NCBI RefSeq assembly: GCF_023898315.1
Contig: NC_064616.1
Location: 649,446,974 to 649,510,973 of the forward strand
Source of the DNA: Schistocerca nitens
Taxonomy: Eukaryota > Arthropoda > Insecta > Orthoptera > Acrididae
Length of the DNA: 64,000 nt
Reading direction: 5' to 3'
Shown piece after piece: positions 36,617 through 48,324 of the stretch. Numbering within the stretch: position 1 is the stretch's first letter; each line of letters opens with the position of its first letter. The translations under genes were made by a program, and so were the position numbers. The notes under the pieces were generated by a model. It was given only the letters and a program-made list of their open reading frames with translations, was not told the DNA's origin and searched no databases.

Positions 36617-36694
36617 CTGCTCTGATGCAAGAGGCTCATCAGTATTGTGCACTGTTACACTTGTAGAGTCAAGTCTGCAGATTTCTTCATGTTC
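36617..36694 (-). CDS. Host gene, exon 4: second half of the C2HC finger (26 codons)
   Basis: A 78-nt exon. The acceptor TTGGTTTCAG precedes GAACATGAAG, and the donor is CAG followed by GTACAT. Phase is 0 at both ends. The peptide starts EHEEIC, giving the His and final Cys that complete the finger begun in the preceding exon. The rest is acidic and polar (RLDSTSVTVHNTDEPLASEQ). It is flanked by introns of 12.4 kb and 24.5 kb that hold most of the mobile elements in the window. The short length alone would not be convincing. Phase, splice sites and the finger spacing together are. Confidence 0.7.
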
Positions 36695-37637
36695 CTGAAA
36701 CCAAGACAAATCATTTATACTTTTAAGTAAGATAATACAACAGAATTTTTTAAACAAACCTTTCTCCAATAAAATCTTTAGGCACATTTGTTAGACCAAC
36801 ATCCTTCCTTATATATAATGGTATTATGTAAACACACCAGACAAAAATTATTAGTAAACTCGAGGACACATCTTGCTAACACTATGTAATGCAGCCAATG
36901 GCCTTGGCTGCTTCAATATGGAAAAAAAGTTTCTTAAGAGATGTCATATTCAACTGAAGTAAATGGGGTAGAGCCACTAAATTGCAAGGATGATGAGTGC
37001 TACATTTCACCCAATGTTCCAAACAGTTCCAGACATTTTTTATACAAGGGCTAATGATAGTGATATGTCCATCTTACTGGCTTTCCATACAATTACATGT
37101 ACATATGGTTTCTCTCACACAGTTACATGTACATCTGATTTTCTCATATCACCCCCATTTCCTTTCAATTAACAGGGGTCACATCAGCAATTACTGAAAG
37201 CTATCACAAAGTTTCTTCAAGGCTTGTCTTGGATATTTAATCCATTGAAATCTTCACTTCATGGTTAAAGAAGTTGTTGTATCACATACAAAACGTACTC
37301 AGCCGCACCCAGCCAGCGACAATGCACGACACCTCAGTAAACACACCATTTCATCTACTGAGACAAAAATGAGATTTTTCCAGTTTTTTCCCTGATTTCT
37401 CTGACATGTTTGAAATTCCCTGATTTCCAGAACCTGTGGCAACCCTGATCGTACAACTACTGGGCAACACCCAGCAACAACTATACTGTGCTTTCCTTAC
37501 TCAGACAACTATTCCTGTCAACACTGCTCTCAGTGCTTCAACCACTGCCAACTTACAAACTGTGTCAATGACGATGACGATGGGGATGAATGTGGTCCTG
37601 CTCAACAATATGGCCATCAATGCCCTTACAAAGAGAG

Positions 37638-37689
<52 letters not shown>

Positions 37690-37949
37690 GGTGGGGGGTG
37701 GGGGAGGAAGCATATCCTCACAGGCAAAGCTGCTTAAAATATGCATGTATCAATTATTTTAAAAAATACTGCCATGATGCACTAAACTATGGCGCTGAAA
37801 CTCAAGCAATAAAAATGCTAAACTTCATGGGCAAGTTATTCATTTGAGCATACTAACCTGTCCGCCTGAGCTCTTTATTGATGTAACCCAGCACTTCACA
37901 AAATTTCAAAACCTGTGACCAGTGTCCACTTCATTGACAATGGTGGGCA
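36695..37949. other. Intron sequence with (GT)n at about 37640-37688
   Basis: No gene is seen. A stretch near 37370-37440 with repeated ccctgatt words looks like a small interspersed repeat but has no clear ends. The GT run and following G-run generate Val/Cys-rich chance ORFs. Confidence 0.4.
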
Positions 37950-40037
37950 GACCTCCAACCAAACTGAGAGTTGCACTCATGTCAGTATATAAAACACTAA
38001 CAGCCAAAACATGCTGAACCAAAAGCGGCACACCACAAATTTCACAAGAGCAGTGGATCCTCCTTTCAGAGGAGGTAACCATGTGTTAATGGACAGTGTC
38101 TTACTGCTGTCTGGTGAGCAGCACTTTTCTCCATCAGTGCGGTCAATATGAAGTCCGCCATGTTTGTGCATACGATTTGAGTGACCTCAGTTTGGTGTTT
38201 ACCACTTCAAACCATTTGGCTTCCTACTGATGCAAAATTCTTCTGCCAGACAATGAGAAGACAGCATGCAAGGGGATAGCACATCGAGGTACAAACTTCT
38301 TTGGCTGCTTTGTCAGCTGTGTCATTTCCCTGTATCCCTGTACCCAGGAAAAGACTGGCACCTTTCCTCGGTATTCTATCCACTGTAAGACATCACGGAC
38401 GAGATGAATCAAATGGTCTACTGGATACACTGAGCGGGTCAGAACAGACAAGAAACCTTACACTGTGATGCCTTTAAATCCACTCCAGTGCCATCACAAT
38501 CTGTAAATTGTTCCAGAGAGCATACTTGGAAAATATTATCAGGGAAAACAGCTGAACAACTGAGTGCATTCCCTTGTTGGAACCTTCCATATATACAGCG
38601 ATAAAACCAGAGTATGCACTTAAAATCGCAAAAATATGATTTGTAGAAAGGTAATCTGGAATGCCAGTTCGCTTGTACTGTGGGAGCCTAAAGTCTCTCT
38701 GGTCTTCTGAAGATGTGAAGGCAGCAATTTGTTCCATCACGGGCTGCATATTCAGAGGTCCAGTACATTCAGTTCAATGAGCAAGTCTGTAGCATGTATC
38801 CCAATTGGGGCAATTCATAAACAGCTGCTCAAAGTAGGGGCCACCCGCTGCACTAAATGTTAATGACTGAGACAACACTATGATTTTCAGGACTTGTCAA
38901 ACCAGAAAGAGGTGCTGCCACATCCAGAGTGGTGATTCATTAGCCTCTGTGCACAGACTCTGAACTCAGCTGGTCCAATAGGCTCTACTCAACATCCGAA
39001 TGCCTTCATGGTGAAACAGGAAGTAAGTGCTGTTCCATAAAACATGCTGCTGTAATCTAATTGTGACCCAACGAGTGCTGTATAAAACTGAGGAAGATGG
39101 GACCTGTCAGCTCCCTACGCCTTTCCACTGATGCATTTCAAAACATTCATTGTTTTGATGTTCTTTGTTCATAGGTCTTTCAGGTGTGCGAGCAAAATTA
39201 ATTTTGTGTCCAATAGTAGGCCCAAAAAGCACACATTGGCATTGACATTTAAAATATTGTTCCATATCACGAACTCTGGTTGGTTAAAACTTCAACGAGC
39301 ATAGTTGAAATTGACACAAGTAGTCTTCTCTAGTGAGAACTAAAAGCAGCTTCACTGGCCCCAGTTTCCTGCCTCCAGACTATCAGCTGTAGTTGCCTTA
39401 CTGTCATCGTAAAATCAGAGAAAGAGTAGAAGGTTGTAATGTCATCCACAAACAAAGAACTTGAAACAGAGCTCCTGCCTGCAGAGGAGATGCCATTGAC
39501 AACGATTGCCAACAGTGTGACACTAAGTACACTGCTTCGAGGACCCAATCCTCCTCAACAAAGTGGTCAGACAAGGTATCACCAATGAGATAGGGAAAGC
39601 ACCTGTGCTTGAGGAAGGATTGAATGAGAAATGACAAATGTCCATTTAGTCCCCATTCATGTAGTTGGTGAAGGGTGTTGTACCTACAAGTGGTGTCATA
39701 AGTCTTTCAAGCTCAAAAAACACACTGATTAAGTGGTTTCAATTTAAGAAAAACGGACAGTGGCCTCTGAATCTGCAATAGAAGTGGCATGGGTAACATT
39801 GTGGAGCCAGATGAGGTGGCAGTTGACCATACACTCGACAATCCTATTCATACAGCTGGTAAGGGTTACACACTGATAACTGTCAGGGATGGTACAATTC
39901 TAGCCTGGTTTCCAAAATAGAATTAATATTGCCTACTTCCAAGTGGCAGGATACTGTCCATCAAACTAGAGCTGACTGAGAAAAGATATGAGCTCACCTT
40001 TGGTTCTAGAGCACATATGGCAGAGCATGGCATAATG
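37950..40037 (-). mobile_element. LINE copy B, 3' half (RT to RNase H), minus
   Basis: The sense strand (minus) reads from the RT region at 40037 (FDGQYPATW near 39950, equivalent to VEGEFPSQW in copy D). It continues through the RT core near 39400-39640 (decayed palm region) to an RNase H remnant near 38300-38350 with W-x-Q-G and NDTADKAA in adjacent frames. It ends near the zinc-motif and 3' end at about 38000. All frames are broken. Its first 97 nt are an exact inverted copy of 43391-43487, the end of the opposed 5' half. Confidence 0.7.
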
Positions 40038-41421
40038 CCTACTTCTGTATAGAGGGAATTACTGACACAGCCTTCCTGGGGGACACTGCCTTATTGCAGG
40101 CACCTTCAGTGGCAGGAGGGAGTGTTTGCCCATGTCAGTGATACTGAGGGCTATGCCAGTAGTAGTTATGGAGCTACTGGCAGGGCTAGACAACCGCAGT
40201 AGAGGGTCCTAACAAGTAGCGTCCTGCAACTTAGGGAAGGGATAGCGGTTGTTTTTTTCACTGGGGTGTTCTGCCAGCAGTATTTGGGTCTCCCAAGCTG
40301 GGGACTGGCCAGCGCAGCCAGACCTCTTCTACAGTGAACTTTGGGAATATTTCAGTGACCATTATGAGGCGTGATAGTGGAACAGTGTGTGCTTTGGAGA
40401 ATGGGAGCCTTGGCTTCACTACCTGGACCCCGTGGAAGGTACATCTCTATAAAAGAAACTCAACCCGAAGGTGTGCTATGTTCTGATGGAGTGAGTGGCT
40501 GTTGAGATAATACAGTCTCTAGCAGGAAACTCCTGGGGCACCTGCTATAGATTTAATGTTGCTGGAAAACATAAGTTATGTTTTCCACAGGAATGTGTGC
40601 ACCAGGAATAAACTGACAGATGCTAATAACTGTGAGTAATGCCTTCAACTCAATCTCATGATGTAAATAGCTCTCACCACATTCAGTGCTTGCTTGTTTT
40701 GTTTCTATATCTTGCCACAGCTATAAAATACCCACAAAGCCTCAAACATTCACAAAATGTGTACTGTCTGATGAATTGTTAGGCAAGTCAAACCCAGCTG
40801 TGGTAAATAAAAACTGAAGAATCACAAAAGGGTAACTGGCTGCAGCTATTTCTGGGAAACTTTGGTGATTTTCCTATTCAGGATATTAATACCCACAAGG
40901 AGGAACCATGAAGCAGACATCGTCTAAAGTTCCCTGACCTCTGGGGTAAATCACATATGCTGAGCAAGGGGGACATGTCAACCACACTAATCATTGGCTC
41001 CCACAGGGACTATTTCATTGGATCTTAAATGGACCCCAATCACATTTGGAAGAATTGTGGCTCATAGCCCAGGAGAGACTATTCTGCATCTGCTTACAAG
41101 ATACTCATTTTAATGTCACCAGCACACCTGCATTAAGGGGTTACTGCCGCCTAAAGAAAGGATGATGTTACTGGAGTCAGCACAAAGGATGGGTTGGCTG
41201 TTCCATCAGTTACAGATACCACTCCACTCCACTCCCCTCCCCTCCTGTCCCTCTTACCATGGTCATTATAAGCATTTGCAGTGGAAGCTCTCACACTAGT
41301 TAAAATAACAATGTGTGCTTTATATCTTTCACGTCATGATGCAAATGTACTAACAGAACTGTTCTGGATACTCTCCAGTCTGTTCCTCCTTATGAGGGAG
41401 CTCAGTGCATGCAATGTGCTA

Positions 41422-41613
41422 GCCGGCCGAAGTGGCCGTGCGGTTAAAGGCGCTGCAGTCTGGAACCGCAAGACTGCTACGGTCGCAGGTTCGAATCCTG
41501 CCTCGGGCATGGATGTTTGTGATGTCCTTAGGTTAGTTAGATTTAACTAGTTCTAAGTTCTAGGGGACTAATGACCTCAGCAGTTGAGTCCCATAGTGCT
41601 CAGAGCCATTTTT
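41422..41613 (+). mobile_element. tRNA-derived SINE, 192 bp, with 11-bp target duplication
   Basis: The tRNA-like head starts gccggccgaagtggccgtgc. It has an A box (tggccgtgcgg) and a perfect B box (ggttcgaatcc) at about 41488, a body containing ctaggggactaatgacctca, and a short T-rich end. Target duplications gcaatgtgcta lie at 41411-41421 and 41614-41624. I recognise it as an abundant locust SINE. It inserted in the endonuclease part of LINE copy B. It is well preserved, so probably recent. Confidence 0.92.
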
Positions 41614-42492
41614 GCAATGTGCTAAGGGGTTAGGCTACAACATGCTCCAGAGGTTGAATTATTGGACACCTCCTCTGTTCAGCGAGTATCTGTCTTTTGT
41701 ACGTTTGGTCAGAGGAGACACTTTTCTACAGCTACAGGATAATATTCAGCAACTGGCCTTTGGTTTTTCTCTCAATCTCTTGCAGACTCTGTCCAGTGGG
41801 ACGTAGACACAGATTTGCATACTAGTGACCACTTTCCAGAGTGGATCCACCTGCTGAGTAGATGGTGACCGACAGGATACCGCAAACATGAATGCTCCAC
41901 AAGAGAAATTGGTAGCAATACAGCCAGTGAGCCATCTTCAAACAACAGAAGTGAAGTCAGGAGGTGGATTCCACTGAGCTGCCACAGAGTCCATTCCCCA
42001 TTCTAACAACCACCTGTTCCTTGTTGGAACAAAGTATACCGCTCGGCGGTCAGAGCCAGGCACACTGCTTTGCAGAACTTCAAACATCATCCAACTACAG
42101 TAAATCTTTGTGCATTCAGGACTGCAAGAACTCAAACAAAGTGATCGATAAAAGGAGAAAACATGAACTTGTGGAAGAAATTTGCAACATCCGTTAATCG
42201 GTCAACTTCCCCTACACGAGTTTGGGAATCAGTAAGGATCATCAAAATATCCACGGGTGTACTGCCGGTCTACAGTGTCCAATGGGCACAATATTTTGGC
42301 GATCATACATGTCGCCATCATCAGGTGAACTGACGGACTGAGCTCCTGTGAACGTGCCGGCACGGAGATCCGTACACTATGGCTGCTCAGGGGGAACTGG
42401 GTTCGGTCACGGCAGCGGCCGATTTAAATACCCTCCGCCCGCGGCGCGCTCACTCCGCCGTCCGCGCCCCGCGCCACGGTCGCGCAGTGGAA

Positions 42493-42560
42493 CAAACAAT
42501 GTTCAGCGACCACCGACTTGCTCGGATACATCAGTCGCTGAACATTGTTTGTCGGAAAAT
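42493..42560. repeat. Short palindrome at the Penelope inversion junction
   Basis: The sequence caaacaatgttcagcgac near 42493-42511 is the complement of gtcgctgaacattgtttg near 42533-42551. The second copy is the coding block VAEHCL. It marks where the inverted left arm was joined, together with a small piece of the coding body. Confidence 0.85.
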
Positions 42561-42750
42561 CACGCTATGGAGTATGAACGCACGAGGATTCTGGTACAGA
42601 CGTTGAGATACTGGAACAGCGTTGTTAGAGAGGCCATCGAAATTCGCACCAATGACGACCTCATAAACCGTGACTGTGGCTATAATCTTAGCAAGGCTTG
42701 GGAACCAGCAATTGGATTAATCAAGAGTAAATCGAGCAAATGTATAGTTG
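42525..42750 (+). pseudogene. C-terminal fragment of Penelope-like RT/GIY-YIG protein
   Basis: The frame reads SVAEHCLSENHAMEYERTRI, then LRYWNSVVREAIEIRTNDDL and INRDCGYNLSKAWEPAI. This is the block after the GIY-YIG nuclease, with the conserved H-x-x-x-x-x-H, R-E-A-I-E-I and N-R-D-x-G-x-x-L-S-x-x-W positions. The RT and the GIY-YIG core are missing, so this is only the tail of the protein. The open frame runs on into both GC-rich arms, but those parts are not protein-like. Confidence 0.8.
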
Positions 42751-43487
42751 TGACGAACACGGCGGACAGAGCCATCACACCGACGTCATCTCAGACGCCG
42801 TCGCAATCTGTTCCACCGCGCGACCATGGCGCGGGGCGTGGACGGCGGAGTGAGCGCGCCGCGGGCGGAGGGTATTTAAATCGGCCGCCGCCGCGACCGA
42901 ACCCAGTTCCCCCTGATCAGCCATAGTGTACAGATCTCCGTGCCGGCACGTTCACAGGAGCTCAGTCCGTCAGTTCACCTGATGATGGTGACATGTATGA
43001 TCGCCGAAATATTGTGCCCGTTGGACACAGTAGACCGGCAGTACACCCGTGGATATTTTGATTATCAAATACGCCGGGAGAAACTCAAGAATCACAGTAA
43101 GGATCATCTCAGGCAAGGGTGGTACATATCCTCGTATGGCCTTGTTAAGAGATGGAGTCTTGGTGGACATGTATAGAGATGTGGCTCAGGTCTTAGCGGA
43201 ACACTTTTTTACCATCACTGCATCATTTGGACAAACTCTTGAGTTCCAGAAATTCCGTCAAACTGTGGAAATAAGAAGTTTCTGCTTCTTCTCGTGTAAT
43301 AAGGAGATGTACAATCATCCATTTTCCTTCTATGAATAGGAGTCAACTCTGTCTGTAACCAGATAGTCAGTTCCAGGATCGCATCAGACTCATTATGCCA
43401 TGCTCTGCCATATGTGCTCTAGAACCAAAGGTGAGCTCATATCTTTTCTCAGTCAGCTCTAGTTTGATGGACAGTATCCTGCCACTT

Positions 43488-44922
43488 CACTACTGTTACA
43501 ACCAGTCAGCTCAACTTCAAGATTTGCCCATAAGCTTGTTGCAGCCATGTTGCACAATCAAAGCCATGGGATGGAGTGAGACAAGAGCTAGCAGTAGACA
43601 TCTGCAACAGCAAGCCTATGAGTTCCCCTGTGATCTAACTTTTCACAGAACTTGGCAATCAACTGTCATTTGTGCCAAGAAGGCAAATGAGGATACTATA
43701 GATGCCAGCAGGTAAGATATACATTCTATTGTATAGACCTGGAATAAATCAAGGTAGTTCTAGCAGTGATAAATGAAGTGTCTGAACCACCCTTATCTGA
43801 TTTTCCATCAATTTACGTTGTTTAACCTAGCAACCATTTGAAATAAAAGTAACTGTGTTTGAGTATGTTTTTTAGTTTTTGGGCAGTGGTGTGGCAAAAT
43901 TATAAAAATTTATGCATTTGTTTCCCTCATCATCTTATTTAAGTTAAGATATCTCATTTTAGCATAAAACTACAAATATTAAATAGTAAACACATTTCTG
44001 ATGTCCTGCAAAATAATACTTATTTCACATAAATAATATTTTGTGTAAATTGTTTCCTATTTAATACTGTCACCATGTTCTGTCAAGCACTAATGGAAAA
44101 TTCCATCAATATTAGAGATAAAAAGATAAAATCTGGCTGAATTATGAATGAAGGTTTGGGAATGGCACCAAATGTCTAAACTGAATGGAGACTGGAAAAT
44201 AAAATAAATTTTGAGAGGGGATTTAGAAAAGTCCTTTGATTTCTGTGAAAAATTTAAATAATATACCTTGGTTACCAAGGGAACTATTTAAGTTTAAGTT
44301 GGGGTCACTATGGGAATGATCACCATATTATTTCTCCCTTTGTTTTTGCCTTGCTCTTGCAAGAGATATTGTATCAATCTAGATTATGTTAATTACATTT
44401 TTTTTGGTTCATGACAACAAGAGGGACAAGTGAATTATTTTACCAAGGTAACCCCATCTTTAGACTTGAAATAGAAAGGGTGTATGTAAGTAGCCTTTTT
44501 GTATTCCGAAGTTAAGGTTACAAGTATTTTTCTCATTCTAGTCACATATCTGCCACATACTATGTTGCTTTTTCTTGAATTGCTATTGCATTAAAATAAC
44601 TCAGTCTATTTTACTTTTAACAATGCCACATTTAGATATGTTCGAGACTATTATTTCTTTCTCTGGACAGTCATGAGATGACTTCAAAAACTGAGTGCAA
44701 TTAAAGCAGACAAGAATTTTCTGTCTAGGAACATGCCCAACAAAGGAATAGTACAATATCCTTATGAGAGCAAACAGTCACTATGCAAATGAATTATACC
44801 CAATTAGTAGTACTGTTTTCTTTTATCTTTTCTGGAGTCTATTTGTAGCACACTGTCTTGGGCAAATGAAGTGTTAATAATATCAGACATAAAAGTTAAG
44901 CTCTGAAATAATTGGCAGCGTC
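43488..44922. other. Intron sequence, nothing recognised
   Basis: AT-rich intron. No protein homology or repeat terminus was seen beyond the end of LINE copy B. Confidence 0.4.
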
Positions 44923-45235
44923 AAGGCTGTGGCAGTCTAGTGGGTAGTGCACTAGACTTGGACCTTGGAGGTCTCAGGTTCAGTTCCGAATAGAGGCAGG
45001 GATTTTTCCTCATTCCAGTTCTTGCAGAATGGCACCAGGTCTACTCAGTCTGCTGTCAAAATAAGTACTGGTGATCTATCCCATGGTAAAAAATGGCCAG
45101 TATGAGGGATCTGCCATCCCATCCCCTCCTAGTGCCGTGGTAAATAGAGAGACTGCACTCTTACTTGCTGTCTGGCCAACAGTCCTGTCAAACTTGCACC
45201 AGAGACTTAAACATTACCTTTATTTATGATGATGT
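44923..45235 (+). mobile_element. tRNA-derived SINE
   Basis: The tRNA-like head starts about gtggcagtctagtgggtagt (A box) and contains ggttcagttcc (B-box-like) near 44978. The body of about 230 nt is unrelated to the other SINEs here. No clear target duplication was found, so the ends are approximate. The acceptor and anticodon stems are degenerate, so it is not a tRNA gene. Confidence 0.55.
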
Positions 45236-46199
45236 AGAACACCACTATGCTTGCACTCACACTATCCAGATGGTTTGGAATTTAAGCCGAGAAATTTTTG
45301 AACACCCAGTCTCCTAAGAGCCTTGACCCCACTACATTCAATGACTTGTTACCTCTAATAGTGAAGTGGGAAGTAATTAAATTATGTGCTAAGAGCTTAA
45401 AAAGGCACATTCCACAGTATCAAAACTGCTTGCAGATAACTACTTATAGGTAAGTGCAAACAGGACTTGCACTCTGAAGGTTTTATACAAACTTAATTAA
45501 GTGTACAGATAATTCATCTATAGGTTTTGATGAGTGAGTTTGCATATATTGAAATATGTGACATAAACAGACTTATGTTTTGATTGCATTGACTCAGAAG
45601 CTTAAATTTTTTACACAGTAGGCTTAAGTATTTGACATAAATTTCAGTTTGATACCTCTACCTGTTCCTGAGAAAAAGAGACATTGACAAGAGCGTGTTC
45701 TCGTAATGGTTTCATTTTTACAAACTGAGGTATGGAAACCTAAAAATGAGCAGTAAGTGTTCACATGTAAATTTTATAATTTTCTCTCTTCAGCTTTGGT
45801 GAAACTTTCTAGTCAATAAACACATTCTTCATAAACAGATGAATCAGCAAGACACTAAATAGTGTTTCAATATTTGAAGCTGAACCACTGCAGGCTGTGC
45901 CACCATCATGATATATTGAGAATTTACACAACGTACTTTGATGCGTGGCAAATAATTTTGTTGTATTAATTACTGTTTTCAAAACACTACAAATGTTCAT
46001 GTTTTTCTGTTTGTTTCATGTTCAAAGCAGAGGCTTGAGGTTCGGCATCCATGAATGGTTTGCAGAATTGAGGTACTGTACCACATTAATGCTGACCGGA
46101 CAGGCAATCCTCGCAAGAAGATGCTTTTAGCTGTGTCTAGACGTTACTGATCATTAATAAAATCTAAAAAGAAAAGAATGAGATCATTGTTCTAGCAAT
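45236..46199. other. Intron sequence, nothing recognised
   Basis: AT-rich intron, with no ORF carrying a domain and no repeat ends. Confidence 0.4.
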
Positions 46200-46539
46200 C
46201 TTGTATTAGCTCATTTCTAGCCATGTTTGTTTCCACAACTCTGTTAACCATAGAACAGACTGGCTGGGTCTCTCCGACCCAAGTGGATTTAGTTTTAAAA
46301 ATATCCACAAGAAAACACTACTTTTGTGTTTCAGTTAACGTTCCTAGGGGCCACTACTTGTTTCATCATTTCTCTGTGCGCCAGCTGATTGCTGACATGG
46401 GAAGAAACATGTTCTGGGTTTAAGAGGCCCAGTCTGTCTGTCTATGTTAACTTTTTCTGCTTATGCACTTATCTTGTTATACTGACTGTGAGCAATAAAA
46501 CTGGTTGAAAGTGGCTTGGCAGCACCCACTAAGTGAGGA

Positions 46540-47960
46540 AGAAATCGTAAAACTGTTGTTAGAAAGCGATAATGACGATTCGGATGTAGATCTTAATTTT
46601 GTTCCTTTAAGTGATCATGATACAGAAAATGAAATGAGTGACAAATAACTGAAAAGCAAAGCTACCATCATTATTTCTGCCTGAAACATGGGTACACTAA
46701 TGTGTTTGGTTCTGGACCCTCTTCCAATGAATCATCACCTTGCTATTCGTTGAGACACGGACTAACTAAATGGCTCAAAAATTTTCCCAACCAAAATGTC
46801 CATAACAATTCTCACAATATAATTACCCATTTGCCTGGTGTCAGTTGGGAAGCAAGAAATGCTAACACCATTTTGAAGGTCTGGAAACTGTTCATTGATG
46901 ATGATTTGCTCAATTTGACAATAAAGAGCACAAATACATATATAGATCATGTAAAGTCTCTTTAGAAAAATGACCCAAATACTGCAAAAAACTTGAAAGA
47001 AGAAGAGTTCAAAATGGTTCAAATGGCTCTGAGCACTATGGGACTTAACATCTATGGTCATCAGTCCCCTAGAACTTAGAACTACTTAAACCTAACTAAC
47101 CTAAGGACATCACACAACACCCAGTCATCACGAGGCAGAGAAAATCCCTAACCCCGCCGGGAATCGAACCCGGGAACCCGGGCGTGGGAAAGAAGAGTTC
47201 AAGGCATTTTTGTGTCTCTTATACATTTATAGTGTTCTTCATGGAGGTAAAATGAATATCGCAGAATTTTGGGACACTTGGGGTACAGGAATAGAAATTT
47301 TAACTCCAAGTATGCCACCGCGAAGATTTAGTTTTCTTTTGAGATTATTAGACTAAATAATATTCACACATGGAGGAACGAAAAAAGTGATGATAAGTTG
47401 TGCCTTGTATGTGATGTTATGGTGAGATTCACAAAAAGCTGCACAAGGCATTACACAAGTGAATACCTTACAGTGGATAAAATGCTACTATCTTTTCAGA
47501 GACATTGTTCTTTTGTTTTTTCAGGCTGTGGATTCCTTCAACACCTGGGAAGTATGGAATAAAAATATATATCAAGGCAGATGCAAAAACATACTATGTA
47601 CAAAATTTGGAAGTATATGTGGGGCAACAACGTGCAGATATCTTCCAAGTGAATAATGCAGCTGATGATGATGTTATCAGACTTGTAGAGCCAGTGAAGG
47701 GAACAGGAAGGAATATTAACCTTGATATTGGTTCACAAGCTACACTCTTGCTAGAAAACTTTCCACAGATTGTGAGCTTACACTTGTTGGAACACTGTGC
47801 AAAAATGAGAGAAATTCCTTTGGAATTCTTACCTCACAAGAAAAGAGAAATATATTCATCTACATCAGATGTAAAGATGATTTCACATTGGTGTCACATG
47901 TGCCAAAGAAAACTAAACGCATAATTTTACTGTTATCAGTGCATACAAACAATAAAACTG
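46540..47960 (+). pseudogene. piggyBac transposase pseudogene, split by a SINE
   Basis: The relic of a DDD transposase. It starts with an acidic segment (ESDNDDSDVDLNFVPLSDHD, about 46565). LTKWLKNFPNQNVH and ITHLPGVSWEARNANTILKV follow near 46760-46880, with WKLFIDDDLLNLTIKSTNTY. The SINE at 47013-47189 interrupts next. Then come KAFLCLLYIYSVLHGGKMN (47205), TVDKMLLSFQRHC (about 47473, first catalytic Asp) and PGKYGIKIYIKADAKTYYVQ (about 47535, second Asp). The frame continues to VEPVKGTGRNINLD. A VSHVPKKTKRIILLLS-like piece near 47890 lies in another frame. There are many stops and shifts. Confidence 0.78.
47013..47189 (-). mobile_element. SINE inserted in piggyBac transposase, 13-bp target duplication
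   Basis: The plus strand reads atggttcaaatggctctgag, the complement of a common locust SINE 3' end. It continues through ggacatcacacaacacccag to an inverted B box (gggaatcgaacccgggaacc) near the right end. The tRNA head is truncated at 5'. Target duplications aagaagagttcaa flank it (47000-47012 and 47190-47202). The piggyBac frame continues across the duplication, showing the order of insertion. Confidence 0.9.
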
Positions 47961-48229
47961 ACATTTTCACTCTGCTCAAAGGAAGCCAAAAGAAACAGAA
48001 ATTCTGAAACAGTCTGCTGCCTGAGTTATCTTTTTCCAGCACATGTTCACTGCCTTGCTCTGATTTCCTTCCATATTAAGGATTGACTCTTTCACAGCTT
48101 ATTCACAGTAACTACCAACAACTAAGCAGACTAGATATTTGGTTTGGACAGATGTAAACTCTGAACTCTGCCTCAGACAAATCAATTGTACCTACATGAA
48201 TTATAAGAATACGTTAGCAAGTCTCCCAT

Positions 48230-48231
<2 letters not shown>

Positions 48232-48307
<76 letters not shown>

Positions 48308-48324
48308 ACCCCCCCCCCCCCCCC
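48232..48324. repeat. Compound microsatellite (CA)n(CT)n(C)n
   Basis: About 20 CA units, about 17 CT units, then a C-run of 17. Just to the right, a unit of about 42 bp containing ctatactggcatccat is present twice (about 48332-48400). Confidence 0.95.

Larger units (their letters stand above)
42244..43095 (+). mobile_element. Penelope-like element with inverted terminal arms, 13-bp target duplication
   Basis: An 852-bp insertion flanked by agtaaggatcatc at 42231-42243 and 43096-43108; without it the LINE copy B frame joins. A left arm (42244-42494) is the inverted copy of a right arm (42809-43059), about 250 bp each with few differences. Both are very GC-rich near the centre and include TATTTAAA. 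The right arm continues with a 36-nt unique tail. Between the arms is the C-terminal end of a Penelope-type protein. Inverted long terminal repeats on 5'-truncated copies are known for Penelope elements. Confidence 0.82.
40038..43487 (+). mobile_element. LINE copy B, 5' half in opposite orientation (leader, endonuclease, start of RT)
   Basis: Plus-strand remnants align in order with copy D. FCICLQDTHF and TPALRGYCRLKKG (41085-41160) are the endonuclease start. SVQWDVDTDLHTSDHFPEW (41788-41845) is its end. TRVWESVRIISGKGG (42217-42243 continuing at 43109) is the region before RT. LAEHFFTITAS is at about 43196. The GPNG-like block lies near 43375. The sequence stops matching at 43487. Region 40038-40990 probably holds leader and ORF1 remnants. 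It is interrupted by a SINE (41422-41613) and a Penelope-like element (42244-43095). Confidence 0.7.
46200..48000 (+). mobile_element. piggyBac-type transposon relic
   Basis: A decayed piggyBac element in plus orientation. A gggtctctccgaccca palindrome near 46266 is of the kind found near piggyBac ends, and the broken transposase follows. No TTAA-flanked terminal repeats could be fixed, so the limits are approximate. Confidence 0.55.

Noticed and set aside
37370..37440. Possible small interspersed repeat with ccctgatt words
   Set aside because: No termini, target duplication or second copy in the window.
41422..41510. tRNA gene at the start of the 41.4-kb SINE
   Set aside because: It has box A and box B, but the sequence continues into a SINE body with target duplications. 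The stems are imperfect.
42348..42926. 192-codon plus-strand ORF over the Penelope-like element
   Set aside because: Only the central part (about 42525-42750) is protein-like. The ends are the GC-rich inverted arms read through in frame.
47459..47656. Short plus-strand ORF as a separate gene
   Set aside because: It is an out-of-frame shadow of the piggyBac transposase relic.
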